From: Caulobacterales bacterium
GTDB lineage: Bacteria > Pseudomonadota > Alphaproteobacteria > Caulobacterales > Caulobacteraceae
Direction of reading: 5' to 3'
DNA: 64,000 nt
NCBI GenBank assembly: GCA_019510435.1
Contig: JAEKKJ010000006.1
Coordinates: 310,001-374,000 of the forward strand
The translations under genes and the position numbers were made by a program. How positions within the stretch are numbered: the first letter of the stretch is position 1; every line of letters starts with the position of its first letter. Shown here piece by piece: positions 33,494 to 42,986 of this stretch. The notes under the pieces are model-generated. The model ran no database searches, was not told the DNA's origin, and worked only from the letters and a program-made list of their open reading frames with translations.

Positions 33494-34609
33494 TTAGGCG
33501 TGGACGAGACGCCGCCGGCGCCGAAGCATCGCGCCTGCGCCGCCGAACCCGGCGATCATCAGCGCCCAACCGGCCGGCTCCGGGATCGGGGTGGTGATCG
33601 TGCGGTAGGCGTCCTTCGCCGCCACGTTGTAGGTGCAGGGGTTGCCGCCCTTGACGCTCGCGTCGCAGATGTCGGCGGTGAACCACCACTTGCCCGTGGG
33701 CGCGTTGTTGGAGAAGAAGTGGTTGCCGGTCCCGAGGTCTTCGAGCTTGCCGGTCACGGAGTCGAACGTCGCGCCGACCCCGGCGAAGGTGATGCCCGCA
33801 TCGTCGTGCAGGAAGAACACCAGCGGACCCTTGATGCCGTTGGCCGAGCCGTTGTTCTCGTCCCAGTGGCCTGCCACGTAGGTGTAGTCGAGCACCTTCG
33901 TCTTGGTCGTGGTTGTCTTGGTCGTATAGATCGGCTTGGAGTAGTCGTAGATTGGCTTGCTATAGTTGTAGATCGGCTTGCTGTAGTCGTAGATCGGCTT
34001 GCTCTTGTCGTAGACCGGGTTGCCCTTGTTGTCGAAAACGGGCTTGCCCTTATTGTCGACCTTCTGCTGGTAGCCGGTGATCGTATAGCCGGTGATCTGG
34101 TAGCCGCTGATCTGGTAGCCGCTGATCACCTGGTTCGTGGTCGTCAGGGTCTCGAAGTGGAACCCGGAGACGACGTTCTGGCCGTCGACCCACGTGCTGC
34201 AGCAGCCGATCTTGTTGGTGAAGTCGCCGAACGGCGTCGCCTCGAACGCCGCCGGCATGGTGCGGCCGCCATCATAGAAGTTCTGGCCCAACGCGTTGAT
34301 CACCGTCACCGGCGCCGCATTCTCCGTGTTGTACAGGAAGGGCTCGTGCGGCCCGCCGGTGTTGACGAACAGCGAGTCCGGATTGGTCAGGGTGACGGTG
34401 ACCTTCAGGGTCGTGCCGTTCGAATGGGCCGCCGTGGCGTCGAAGCCGTCCTCGATCGTGACGGTGCCGTAGGGCGTGGCCGACTGGGCGACGTTGGAGT
34501 TGCCCGCATCGCGGTACTCGAGCAGCGACGTCCAGGTGACGGCCGAGGCCGAACTGGCGAAGGTCAGCGCCGCGGCGCCGATGCCCATCGCGAAAATTTT
34601 CCTTAGCAT
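33494..34609 (-). CDS. PEPxxWA-CTERM protein with Tyr/Lys-rich tandem repeats
   Basis: A 371-residue secreted protein: signal peptide 1-23; a beta-rich N-terminal domain; four short units of the type ISGYQ/ITGYT near 165-183; then a Lys/Tyr-rich stretch with four SKPIY heptads near 200-230 (SKPIYDY, SKPIYNY, SKPIYDY, SKPIYTT) preceded by NKGKP/NKGNP units; a second globular region; and C-terminal PEPAGWALMIAGFGGAGAML plus Arg cluster. The heptads are visible as a 21-bp DNA period. A terminator lies directly downstream. Probably an extracellular structural or adhesive protein. Confidence 0.85.
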   Translation of the reverse strand: MLRKIFAMGIGAAALTFASSASAVTWTSLLEYRDAGNSNVAQSATPYGTVTIEDGFDATAAHSNGTTLKVTVTLTNPDSLFVNTGGPHEPFLYNTENAAPVTVINALGQNFYDGGRTMPAAFEATPFGDFTNKIGCCSTWVDGQNVVSGFHFETLTTTNQVISGYQISGYQITGYTITGYQQKVDNKGKPVFDNKGNPVYDKSKPIYDYSKPIYNYSKPIYDYSKPIYTTKTTTTKTKVLDYTYVAGHWDENNGSANGIKGPLVFFLHDDAGITFAGVGATFDSVTGKLEDLGTGNHFFSNNAPTGKWWFTADICDASVKGGNPCTYNVAAKDAYRTITTPIPEPAGWALMIAGFGGAGAMLRRRRRLVHA

Positions 34610-34860
34610 AGCCCCAACCCCACTCGTCTTCAGCTTGGCAATATCACGTATGGCCAGGGTTCAAAGTCCAAACCCCCTGGAGGGGAATCCGCGCAGTCCT
34701 AGGGTGCCTCAGAGGAGTACTTGACGCCGTTTTCGGCAACTGCGGCGCGAAAAGCATCCGATCCCGGTTGCTTGCGGCGACTCCACGACGCAACGACAAT
34801 GGCCCAGCTCGGGGAACCGCATTCCTTTAGCCCCACAAGGTGACGCCCTCGCCCCCCAAG
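34610..34860. other. Intergenic stretch with no recognisable gene
   Basis: Within the 362-nt gap ahead of ruvC this part shows no credible open frame, hairpin or conserved site. It holds the promoter side of the PEPxxWA-CTERM gene on the minus strand. Confidence 0.6.
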
Positions 34861-34937
34861 GCGGGGGCGTTGTCTTTGGGCGGGGGCGTTGCCTTTGGGC
34901 GGGGGCGTTGTCTTTCCGCCCGGGCGTCGTCCTTTCC
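34861..34937. repeat. 19-bp tandem repeat ahead of ruvC
   Basis: Three units of gcgggggcgttgtctttgg (34861-34879, 34880-34898, 34899-34917) differing at one to two positions, then a degenerate fourth (34918-34937). They end about 35 nt before the ruvC start. Confidence 0.8.
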
Positions 34938-34971
34938 GCCGAGCGCCGCGCGGGCCATGCTCGCCTTCGCC

Positions 34972-35472
34972 ATGACCGCGATTCGACCCGTCCGCATCCT
35001 GGGCCTCGACCCGGGGCTGCGCCGCACCGGCTGGGGCGTGATCGTCTGCGAGGGCGCGCGGCTCAGCCACGTGGCGCACGGGGTGATCGCGCCCAAGGAC
35101 AGCCTGCCCTTCGCAGAGCGGCTGACCCTGCTGTTCGCCGGCATCGAGGCGGTGATCGCCGCGCACGCCCCCGACGAGGCCGCGGTCGAGGAGACGTTCA
35201 TGAATTCCAACCCCGCCTCGGCCCTGAAGCTGGGGCATGCCCGCGCCATGGCCCTGGTGGTCCCGGCCCGCGCCGGCCTGGTGGTCGCCGAATACGCCGC
35301 CACCGTGGTCAAGAAGGCCGTGGTGGGGACCGGGGCGGCGGACAAGGCCCAGGTGGGCTGGATGATCGCCCGCCTGCTGCCGACGGCGGGCAAGACCGCC
35401 AGCGACTCCGCCGACGCCCTGGCAGTCGCCATCGCCCACGCCCATGCGCGGACCGCGCGGCGGGTGGCGTGA
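34972..35472 (+). CDS. ruvC: Crossover junction endodeoxyribonuclease RuvC
   Basis: A 166-residue Holliday-junction resolvase. The first acidic residue is in ILGLDPGLRRTGWG, the second in VEETFMNSNP, and the last acidic pair in ASDSADALAVAIAHAH. It nicks four-way junctions at the RuvAB complex. I chose ATG 34972, giving the family-typical MTAIRPVRILG start; ATG 34957 is also in frame. Unlike the common arrangement it is not adjacent to ruvA; three other genes intervene. Confidence 0.95.
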   Translation: MTAIRPVRILGLDPGLRRTGWGVIVCEGARLSHVAHGVIAPKDSLPFAERLTLLFAGIEAVIAAHAPDEAAVEETFMNSNPASALKLGHARAMALVVPARAGLVVAEYAATVVKKAVVGTGAADKAQVGWMIARLLPTAGKTASDSADALAVAIAHAHARTARRVA

Positions 35473-35545
35473 GAGGCCCCTCATATCATTTGAACATCTT
35501 AGAGATCGTCATGGCCGATGACGCGCTGAGAGAGAGAACGTCAGC

Positions 35546-36580
35546 CTAACCGCTCGGCGGCGTGATCGAGGGGCTGGTGGCGGCGCGGAGCAGGGCCTGG
35601 CGGTACGAGCCGGGATCGGCGCCCTCCGGTTTCAGGATGAAGCGGTTGGGCGTCGCGGTGGGCTCCCGGGTCGGGAAGACGCTGCGGTCGATGCCGCCGG
35701 CCAGGGTCAGCACCACGTCCTGCCAGAACTCCGGCTGGTCGAAGTAGAAGCAGTGGCTGGTCTGCGGGCTGAGCTCGGCGCCGAGGCCGGGATAGGCGCC
35801 GTGGAAGAAGGCCGTGCAGTCCACCTCGCACATCATGGCAGGCGCATCGTCCGGCAGCCCGACCCGGCCCATGCGCGGCGCCAGGTCCAGCCGCTTGGCG
35901 TTGGAGACCACCAGCGCCTTGTCGTAGCGGTTGCAATAGGCGGTGAGCCGCCCGGCGTGCTTCACGAACATCCGGGCGCTGACCTGGCCGGCGGCGAAGA
36001 CGCTGTGGTCCACGTCGGCGGCGGCGAACATCAGCTGGCCGACCTTCCAGTCCGGCGGCACGTCCTGGTAGGCCCAGGTGAAGGCCTGCTGCACCACGAA
36101 GCCGCCCATGGAGTGGGCCAGGACGTGGACGTTGACCGTGCAGTCGGCCTGCTGGGCCGCCTCCAGCACGGAGATGCCGCTGGTGACCAGGGCGCTGGCG
36201 GCGGCGCGGGCGTTGGCGCGGTCCGGCAGGTAGGCGAACACCAGCCCGTCCGAGGGCCAGTCGTAGCTGACCAGCTGGCCGGTCCAGCCGGCCGCGGCGA
36301 GGGCGGCCGCGCACTTCATGTGGAAGGCCCGCGCCGAGGCGTGGCTGACGTTGAAGCCGTGCACCAGGAAGAGGATGTCGCCCACCCGGGTGGGATTGCC
36401 GACGCGATTGGTGGTGTCGGTGGGGAACTGGGACATCAGCCGCTGCAGCCAGCCGCCTTCCACGGCGTCGGTCCCGAGGTCCCGCTCCGGCCCGGCGGCG
36501 TCGTCGAAGGTGAGGTAGCGCGCGGGGCCGACGGCGTCCGGGTTGTCCGCCCGTCGGGTGGTGATCATGAACTGCCGCAT
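35546..36580 (-). CDS. Alpha/beta hydrolase of the DUF900 type
   Basis: A 344-residue protein with LFLVHGFNVSHASA (oxyanion region), the nucleophile elbow in LAHSMGGFV, and YDWPSDG between them, as in DUF900 hydrolases. No signal peptide is obvious. A second start (MITTRRA) lies four codons inside. It is on the opposite strand to the ruv genes and splits ruvC from ruvA together with the DUF1800/DUF1501 pair. Substrate unknown. Confidence 0.85.
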   Translation of the reverse strand: MRQFMITTRRADNPDAVGPARYLTFDDAAGPERDLGTDAVEGGWLQRLMSQFPTDTTNRVGNPTRVGDILFLVHGFNVSHASARAFHMKCAAALAAAGWTGQLVSYDWPSDGLVFAYLPDRANARAAASALVTSGISVLEAAQQADCTVNVHVLAHSMGGFVVQQAFTWAYQDVPPDWKVGQLMFAAADVDHSVFAAGQVSARMFVKHAGRLTAYCNRYDKALVVSNAKRLDLAPRMGRVGLPDDAPAMMCEVDCTAFFHGAYPGLGAELSPQTSHCFYFDQPEFWQDVVLTLAGGIDRSVFPTREPTATPNRFILKPEGADPGSYRQALLRAATSPSITPPSG

Positions 36581-36801
36581 GGCCCGCCGCCTCCCCGTCC
36601 TGGCGTCGGCGCGGTCGGCGCCAGCCGCGCCGCGCGTATCGCCCGCCCCGGACAGCCCGAGGTTGAACCATCGCCGGGGCCTGTCAACGCCGCCAGGCGA
36701 CGGAATGCGGTCCCCGGCGCGTGCCAGCAGAAGGGCGCAGCGCCAGCCCAAGTTGCGCCATCGTCCCGCTGCATCCTGCCAGCCCCGAAGGAGCCGCACG
36801 C

Positions 36802-38334
36802 GTGAAGGCCGCCCTCGCACTCGCCGGCGTCGCAATCGCCGCCCTGGCGCCCCTGGCGCTGGCCGGGGCGGCGCGGGCGCAGGCCGCCGCCGCCGTGAGC
36901 GCCCACGACCTGGCCCTGCTGAACCGGCTGACCTGGGGCGCCTCGGCCCCGGCAGCGACGGCGCTGCAGCGCGAGGGGCCGCGGCGCTGGCTGGACCACC
37001 AGCTGCGGCCGGGGCCGGACGCGGCCCTGCCCGACGCCGCCCGGGCGCAGATCGACGCCCTTCCGATCGCGCACGAGCCGATGGCCGACCTGGTGGTGCG
37101 GATGGACGCCCAGAACAAGGCCGCCAACCAGCTCACCGACCCCGACGCCAAGAAGGCGGCGCAGCAGGCCTATCAGCAGGCGATGACCGAGCTGGCGCGC
37201 GAGGCGGCGACGCGCTCGCTGCTGCGCGACCTCTATTCGCCCGACCAGCTGCAAGAGCAGATGACCTGGTTCTGGCTGAACCAGTTCAACGTCCACCAGT
37301 ACAAGCGCGATGTCCGCGCCATGGTCGGCGACTACGAGGACCAGGCGATCCGGCCGCACGCCCTGGGCCGCTTCCGCGACCTGCTGGCCGCGACGCTGAA
37401 GCACCCGGCCATGCTGCGCTACCTGGACAACGACCAGAACGCCGCCGGCCACATCAACGAGAACTACGCCCGCGAGATCATGGAGCTGCACACCATGGGC
37501 GTGGGCTCCGGCTACAGCCAGGCCGACGTGCAGGAGCTGGCGCGGATCCTGACCGGCGTGGGGGTGAGCCTCTCGCCGACCCCGCCCAAGCTGAAGGCGG
37601 CCTATGCGCCGCTGTACGTCCGCGAGGGGCTGTTCGAGTTCAACCCCAACCGCCACGACTTCGGCGACAAGGTCTTCCTGGGCCACACGATCAAGGGCCG
37701 CGGCTTTGCGGAGGTGGACGAGGCGCTGGACATCCTGGCCCGCCAGCCGGCCACTGCGCGCCACGTCTCGCAGCGCCTGGCGGCCTATTTCGTCGGCGAC
37801 GACCCGCCGCCGGCGCTGGTGGAGCGCATGGCCCGGACCTTCCAGAAGAGCGACGGCGACATCGCCGCCACCCTGCGGACCCTGTTCGCCAGCCGCGAGT
37901 TCGACGCCTCGCTGGGCCAGGCGTTCAAGGACCCGCAGCACTTTGTCGTCTCGGCGGTGCGGCTGGCCTACGGCGACCGGGTGGTCCTGAACACGGCGCC
38001 CATGCAGGGCTGGCTGAACCGCCTGGGCGAGGGGCTCTACAACCACGAGACCCCGGACGGCTATCCGCTGGCCTCGGCCGCGTGGAGCGGGCCGGGCCAG
38101 ATGGCCACCCGCTTCGAGATCGCCCGCCAGATCGGCTCCGGGTCGGCGGGCCTCTTCCGGCCCGAGGGCGCGCCCAAGGACGCCCCGGCGTTCCCGCAGC
38201 TGCAGAACGCGCTCTATTTCGGCGCCGTGGCCCCGACCCTGACCTCCACCACCGACCAGGCGCTGGCCCAGGCCGCCTCGCCCCAGGAGTGGAACACGCT
38301 CTTCCTGTCCTCTCCCGAATTCATGCGCAGGTGA
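36802..38334 (+). CDS. DUF1800 domain protein, secreted
   Basis: A 510-residue protein with a signal peptide (1-26). The conserved blocks include LLNRLTWGAS, MTWFWLNQFNVHQYK, NENYAREIMELHTMGVGSGY and LTGVGVSLS. DUF1800 proteins are nearly always paired with DUF1501 proteins, as here (DUF1501 begins 5 nt later). They are secreted proteins of unknown reaction; they occur widely in planctomycetes and proteobacteria. The GTG start follows AAGGAG and begins a good signal peptide. Confidence 0.92.
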   Translation: MKAALALAGVAIAALAPLALAGAARAQAAAAVSAHDLALLNRLTWGASAPAATALQREGPRRWLDHQLRPGPDAALPDAARAQIDALPIAHEPMADLVVRMDAQNKAANQLTDPDAKKAAQQAYQQAMTELAREAATRSLLRDLYSPDQLQEQMTWFWLNQFNVHQYKRDVRAMVGDYEDQAIRPHALGRFRDLLAATLKHPAMLRYLDNDQNAAGHINENYAREIMELHTMGVGSGYSQADVQELARILTGVGVSLSPTPPKLKAAYAPLYVREGLFEFNPNRHDFGDKVFLGHTIKGRGFAEVDEALDILARQPATARHVSQRLAAYFVGDDPPPALVERMARTFQKSDGDIAATLRTLFASREFDASLGQAFKDPQHFVVSAVRLAYGDRVVLNTAPMQGWLNRLGEGLYNHETPDGYPLASAAWSGPGQMATRFEIARQIGSGSAGLFRPEGAPKDAPAFPQLQNALYFGAVAPTLTSTTDQALAQAASPQEWNTLFLSSPEFMRR

Positions 38335-38339
38335 CCAGC

Positions 38340-39527
38340 ATGCGTCGCAGGGATCTTCTGACACTCGCCGCCGCCGCGCCGGCGGTCCTGGCCGGGCGGG
38401 CGTGGGCGCTGCCCCAGGGCCAGCCGCGGCTCTTGGTGGTGTTCCTGCGCGGCGCCTATGACGCGGCCAATGTGGTGATCCCCACGGGCAGCGACTTCTA
38501 CTACCAGGCCCGGCCCAGCCTCCATATCGCCCGGCCCGACGCGGCCGATCCCAACGCCGCCCTGGCCCTGGACGCCGACTGGAGCCTGCACCCGGCGCTG
38601 AAGGACAGCCTCTATCCCCTGTGGGCCGACCGGCAGCTGGCCTTCGTGCCGTTTGCCGGGACCGACGACCTGTCGCGCAGCCACTTCGAGACCCAGGACG
38701 CCATCGAGCTGGGCCAGCCGCTGCAGGGGACACGCAACTTCGGCTCCGGGTTCATGAGCCGCCTGCAGGCCCAGCTGGCGGGCGCGAGGCCCATCGCCTT
38801 CACCGACCAGCTGCCGCTCACCTTCCGCGGCGGCGCGGCGGCGCCCAACATCGCGCTGAACGCGGTGGGCAAGCCCGGTGTCGACGAACGCCAGGCCAGG
38901 CTGATCGCCAGCATGTACCAGAACCAGCCCCTGGCCGCGTCGGTGACCGAGGGGTTCGCGGTGCGCGACCAGGTCTATCGCGAGATCTCCGCCGAGATGA
39001 CCGCCGCCAACCGCGGCGCGGTCTCAGCCAAGGGCTTCGAGCTGGCGGCGCGGCGGATCGGCCGGCTGATGCGGGCCGACTACAACCTGGCCTTCGTCGA
39101 CGTGGGCGGCTGGGACACCCACGTGAACCAGGGCGCGGCGACCGGCTATCTCGCCGGCCGGCTTGGCGAGCTGGGCCGCGGGCTGGCCGGCCTGCGCGAG
39201 GAGCTGGGCCCGGAGGCCTGGAACGACACGGTGGTGGTGGTGATCTCCGAGTTCGGCCGCACCTTCCGCGAGAACGGCGACAAGGGCACCGACCACGGCC
39301 ACGGCAGCACCTATTGGGTGATGGGCGGCCAGGTGCGCGGCGGGCGGCTGGCGGGGCCGCAGGTCAAGCTGGCGCAGGCGAGTCTGAACCAGGACCGCGA
39401 CCTGCCGGTGCTCACCGACTACCGCGCCCTGATCGGCGGCCTGGCGCAGCGGCTGTATGGCCTCAGCGCCGCCCAGCTGGCCGCGGTGTTCCCGGCCGCG
39501 CCGGCGGCGGACCTGCAGCTCGTCTGA
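38340..39527 (+). CDS. DUF1501 domain protein, secreted (Tat)
   Basis: A 395-residue alkaline-phosphatase-superfamily-like protein. It starts with a twin-arginine-like signal ([19 protein letters not shown]). Later blocks include [37 protein letters not shown] and [20 protein letters not shown], which define DUF1501. Metal-ligand Asp/His residues are visible in the last two. Export is by Tat, consistent with a metal cofactor. Partner of the DUF1800 protein. Confidence 0.92.
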   Translation: MRRRDLLTLAAAAPAVLAGRAWALPQGQPRLLVVFLRGAYDAANVVIPTGSDFYYQARPSLHIARPDAADPNAALALDADWSLHPALKDSLYPLWADRQLAFVPFAGTDDLSRSHFETQDAIELGQPLQGTRNFGSGFMSRLQAQLAGARPIAFTDQLPLTFRGGAAAPNIALNAVGKPGVDERQARLIASMYQNQPLAASVTEGFAVRDQVYREISAEMTAANRGAVSAKGFELAARRIGRLMRADYNLAFVDVGGWDTHVNQGAATGYLAGRLGELGRGLAGLREELGPEAWNDTVVVVISEFGRTFRENGDKGTDHGHGSTYWVMGGQVRGGRLAGPQVKLAQASLNQDRDLPVLTDYRALIGGLAQRLYGLSAAQLAAVFPAAPAADLQLV

Positions 39528-39565
39528 GGCCTGGAGACGCCCGGCCCCCTGCGGTACCCATGGGC

Positions 39566-39580
39566 GAACACATGCCGAAC
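39566..39580. promoter_or_regulatory. Putative LexA box upstream of ruvA
   Basis: GAAC (39566-39569), seven bases, GAAC (39577-39580): the reverse complement of GTTC-N7-GTTC, the alphaproteobacterial SOS operator. It ends 11 nt before the ruvA ATG. RuvAB are classic SOS genes, so function and position agree. No LexA gene is in the window. Confidence 0.7.
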
Positions 39581-39591
39581 GTGATTCGCAC

Positions 39592-40206
39592 ATGATCGGA
39601 CGCCTGCGCGGAGCCGTCGCCGAGGTCGGCGAGGAGGACGCGCTCATCGACGTGATGGGCGTGGGCTATGTGGTGCGCTGCGGCGCGCGCACGCTGTCGC
39701 GCCTGCCGGAGGTGGGCGGCGAGGCGGTGCTGCATGTGGAAAGCCACTGGGGCGAGCAGACGGGCCTGACCCTCTACGGCTTCCTGGACCGCTCCGAGCG
39801 GGCGGCCTTCGTGCTGCTGCGGACGATCCAGGGCGTGGGGCCGAAGGCGGCGCTGGCGGTGCTGGACGTGCTGGCGCCCAACGACCTGGCCGCCGCCGTG
39901 GCGCGCGACGACAAGGCCCAGGTGGCGCGGGCCCAGGGCGTGGGCCCGAAGCTGGCGCTGCGCATCGTCACCGAGCTGAAGGGCAAGCCCATCGCCGACG
40001 GGCCGGTCGCGGCCTTCCACGCTGCGTTGCCCGCGGCCCAGCCGGTGAAGGCCTCGGCCTCCGGCGAGGCGGTCGCCGCCCTGATGGGCCTGGGCGTCGC
40101 CGAGCCCGCCGCCCGCCGGGTGGTGGAAGGCGCGGCCCTGCGCCTGGGCGAGGACGCCGAGCCGCCGGCCCTGATCAAGGCGGCGCTGCAGGAGCTGGGG
40201 CGGTGA
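39592..40206 (+). CDS. ruvA: Holliday junction branch migration protein RuvA
   Basis: A 204-residue RuvA. N-terminal OB fold [20 protein letters not shown], helix-hairpin-helix motifs [16 protein letters not shown] and [19 protein letters not shown], and a C-terminal RuvB-binding domain [19 protein letters not shown]. It holds the junction and loads RuvB. It is coupled to ruvB 31 nt downstream. The ribosome site is weak. Confidence 0.96.
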   Translation: MIGRLRGAVAEVGEEDALIDVMGVGYVVRCGARTLSRLPEVGGEAVLHVESHWGEQTGLTLYGFLDRSERAAFVLLRTIQGVGPKAALAVLDVLAPNDLAAAVARDDKAQVARAQGVGPKLALRIVTELKGKPIADGPVAAFHAALPAAQPVKASASGEAVAALMGLGVAEPAARRVVEGAALRLGEDAEPPALIKAALQELGR

Positions 40207-40237
40207 GGTTGGGCGCGCGCCAGCGCGGGGGCACGCC

Positions 40238-41266
40238 ATGACCCGCCTCGTCTCCGGCGAGCCCGCCGCCTTCGAGCCGGCGGACAAGGCGCTGCGGCCG
40301 CAGACGCTCAGCGAGTTCGTCGGCCAGCAGCAGGCCAAGGGCAACCTCAGCGTCTTCATCGAGGCGGCCAAGAACCGGGCCGAGGCGCTGGACCACGTGC
40401 TGCTGTTCGGCCCGCCCGGGCTGGGCAAGACCACCCTGGCCCAGATCGTGGCGCGCGAGCTCGGGGTGAACTTCCGCGCGACCTCCGGGCCGGTGCTGGC
40501 CAAGGCGGGCGACCTCGCCGCCATCCTCACCAACCTCGAGCCGCGCGACGTGCTCTTCATCGACGAGATCCACCGCCTGGCCGCCAATGTGGAGGAGATC
40601 CTCTACCCGGCCATGGAGGATCACGTCCTGGACCTGGTGATCGGCGAGGGCCCGTCGGCGCGCTCGATCCGCATCGACCTCGCGCCCTTCACCCTGGTGG
40701 CGGCGACCACCCGGGCGGGCCTCCTGGCCACACCCTTGCGCGACCGGTTCGGCATCCCGATCCGCCTGGAGTTCTACACCCACGACGAGCTGCAGAAGGT
40801 GCTGCTGGGCGCGGCGGCCAAGATGGGCTGCGACCTCGCCCCCGAGGGCGCCATGGAGATCGCCACCCGCGCCCGCGGCACGCCGCGCGTGGCCGGCCGC
40901 CTGCTGCGCCGGGTTCGCGACTTCGCCGCCGCCGACGGCGTGGCGCGCATCGACCGCAAGGCCGCCGCGTCGGCCCTGGCCCGGCTGGACGTGGACGAGC
41001 AGGGCCTGGACGCCCTGGACCGCCGCTACCTGCGCGCCCTGATCGAGAACTACGCCGGCGGCCCGGCGGGGGTGGAGACCCTGGCCTACGCCATCGCCGA
41101 GGCGCGCGATGCGGTGGAGGACGTGATCGAGCCCTTCCTGCTGCAGCAGGGCTTCATCCAGCGCACCCCGCGCGGCCGCATGGCCACCGCCCGCGCCTAC
41201 GCCCACCTGGGCCTCGCCGCGCCGAAGACGGCGGGCCAGCCCCCTGCGGCGGACCTGTTCGAATGA
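40238..41266 (+). CDS. ruvB: Holliday junction branch migration ATPase RuvB
   Basis: A 342-residue AAA+ motor. Walker [13 protein letters not shown] (57-68), Walker [16 protein letters not shown], sensor motifs [17 protein letters not shown] and RRVRDFAA, and a C-terminal winged helix [15 protein letters not shown]. It drives branch migration of Holliday junctions with RuvA. The stop overlaps the ybgC start by 4 nt (ATGA), linking the ruv and tol operons. Confidence 0.97.
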   Translation: MTRLVSGEPAAFEPADKALRPQTLSEFVGQQQAKGNLSVFIEAAKNRAEALDHVLLFGPPGLGKTTLAQIVARELGVNFRATSGPVLAKAGDLAAILTNLEPRDVLFIDEIHRLAANVEEILYPAMEDHVLDLVIGEGPSARSIRIDLAPFTLVAATTRAGLLATPLRDRFGIPIRLEFYTHDELQKVLLGAAAKMGCDLAPEGAMEIATRARGTPRVAGRLLRRVRDFAAADGVARIDRKAAASALARLDVDEQGLDALDRRYLRALIENYAGGPAGVETLAYAIAEARDAVEDVIEPFLLQQGFIQRTPRGRMATARAYAHLGLAAPKTAGQPPAADLFE

Positions 41267-41724
41267 GCGGCGCGCCTCGGACCACCGAGCCCAGCACCGG
41301 CTGGCTGGTCGGGCGCGAGCACCAGCTGGCGGTGCGTATCTACTACGAGGACACCGACTTCACCGGGGTCGTGTACCACGCCAACTACCTGCGCTATTTC
41401 GAGCGGGGGCGGAGCGATTTCTTCCGGCTGGTGGGCATCAGCCACACCGACTTCCTGAACCTGCCGGAACCGACGGCCTTCAGCATCATTCGCATCGAGC
41501 TGGACTTCAAACGCGCCGCCCGCGTCGACGACGCGCTCTTGGTCCGCACGACCTATGACAGCGTGAAAGGACCCCGACTCCTCGTCAGCCAGCGCATCAC
41601 CCGCGGCGAGGAGCTGATCGCCGAGGCCCAGGTCCAGGCCGTGTGCATCGACCTGAAAGGCCGCGCGCGCCGGCCGCCGCCGCAGATGGTGGAGCGCCTG
41701 CGACCGCTCTTCGCCGCGCCATAA
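41263..41724 (+). CDS. ybgC: Tol-Pal-associated acyl-CoA thioesterase YbgC
   Basis: A 153-residue hotdog-fold thioesterase. The catalytic signature [19 protein letters not shown] (27-45) has Asp32 followed by the helix of the hotdog. It hydrolyses short acyl-CoA and is always linked to tol genes. It overlaps ruvB by 4 nt and precedes tolQ by 47 nt. Confidence 0.94.
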   Translation: MSGAPRTTEPSTGWLVGREHQLAVRIYYEDTDFTGVVYHANYLRYFERGRSDFFRLVGISHTDFLNLPEPTAFSIIRIELDFKRAARVDDALLVRTTYDSVKGPRLLVSQRITRGEELIAEAQVQAVCIDLKGRARRPPPQMVERLRPLFAAP

Positions 41725-41771
41725 GATCGCCACCGACGCCAAACAAACCTGCTCGCCCGCCAGGAGAAACG

Positions 41772-42467
<696 letters not shown>

Positions 42468-42470
42468 GCC

Positions 42471-42986
42471 ATGGCGCTTTCGGCCCACGACGCCTTCTCC
42501 GCCGGCGGCGGCCGCCAGCGCCGCCGCTATGGCCGCAGCCGCCGCGGCACGCTGAGCGAGATCAACGTCACCCCGATGGTGGACGTAATGCTGGTGCTGC
42601 TGATCATCTTCATGATCTCCGCGCCGCTGCTGACCGCGGGCGTGCCGGTGGAGCTGCCCAAGACCGAGGCCGGCGCCATGCAGGACGTGCCGGACCCGAT
42701 CACCATCTCCATCCGCCCCGACGGCCAGATCTTCATCGGCGACCGCGACGTGCCGTTCGGCAACCTGTCGCCGACGCTGAAGGAGATGGCCGCCGACACC
42801 AGCCGGCCGATCTATGTCCGCGCGGACGGGCGGGCCAGCTATGAGGTCGTCGCCCGCGTGATGGCCTCGCTGTCGACCTCCGGCTTCTCGGCGATCAACC
42901 TGATCACCGACACGGGCGGCCCGTCTTCGGGTGGCGACTCTTCGAAGCTTTCGATGGCGCCTGACCGGGCGCGCGGCCAGCCGTGA
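42471..42986 (+). CDS. tolR: TolR motor stator protein
   Basis: A 171-residue TolR. A single N-terminal membrane helix contains the essential Asp38 ([17 protein letters not shown]). A basic N-terminus ([12 protein letters not shown]) precedes it, and the periplasmic domain follows ([18 protein letters not shown]). The C-terminus is Ser/Gly/Lys-rich. Its stop overlaps the tolA GTG start (GTGA). Confidence 0.96.
   Translation: MALSAHDAFSAGGGRQRRRYGRSRRGTLSEINVTPMVDVMLVLLIIFMISAPLLTAGVPVELPKTEAGAMQDVPDPITISIRPDGQIFIGDRDVPFGNLSPTLKEMAADTSRPIYVRADGRASYEVVARVMASLSTSGFSAINLITDTGGPSSGGDSSKLSMAPDRARGQP

Noticed and set aside
34861..34937. CRISPR-like or coding interpretation of the 19-bp repeats
   Set aside because: Units are directly abutting with no spacers, and 19 bp does not maintain a reading frame.
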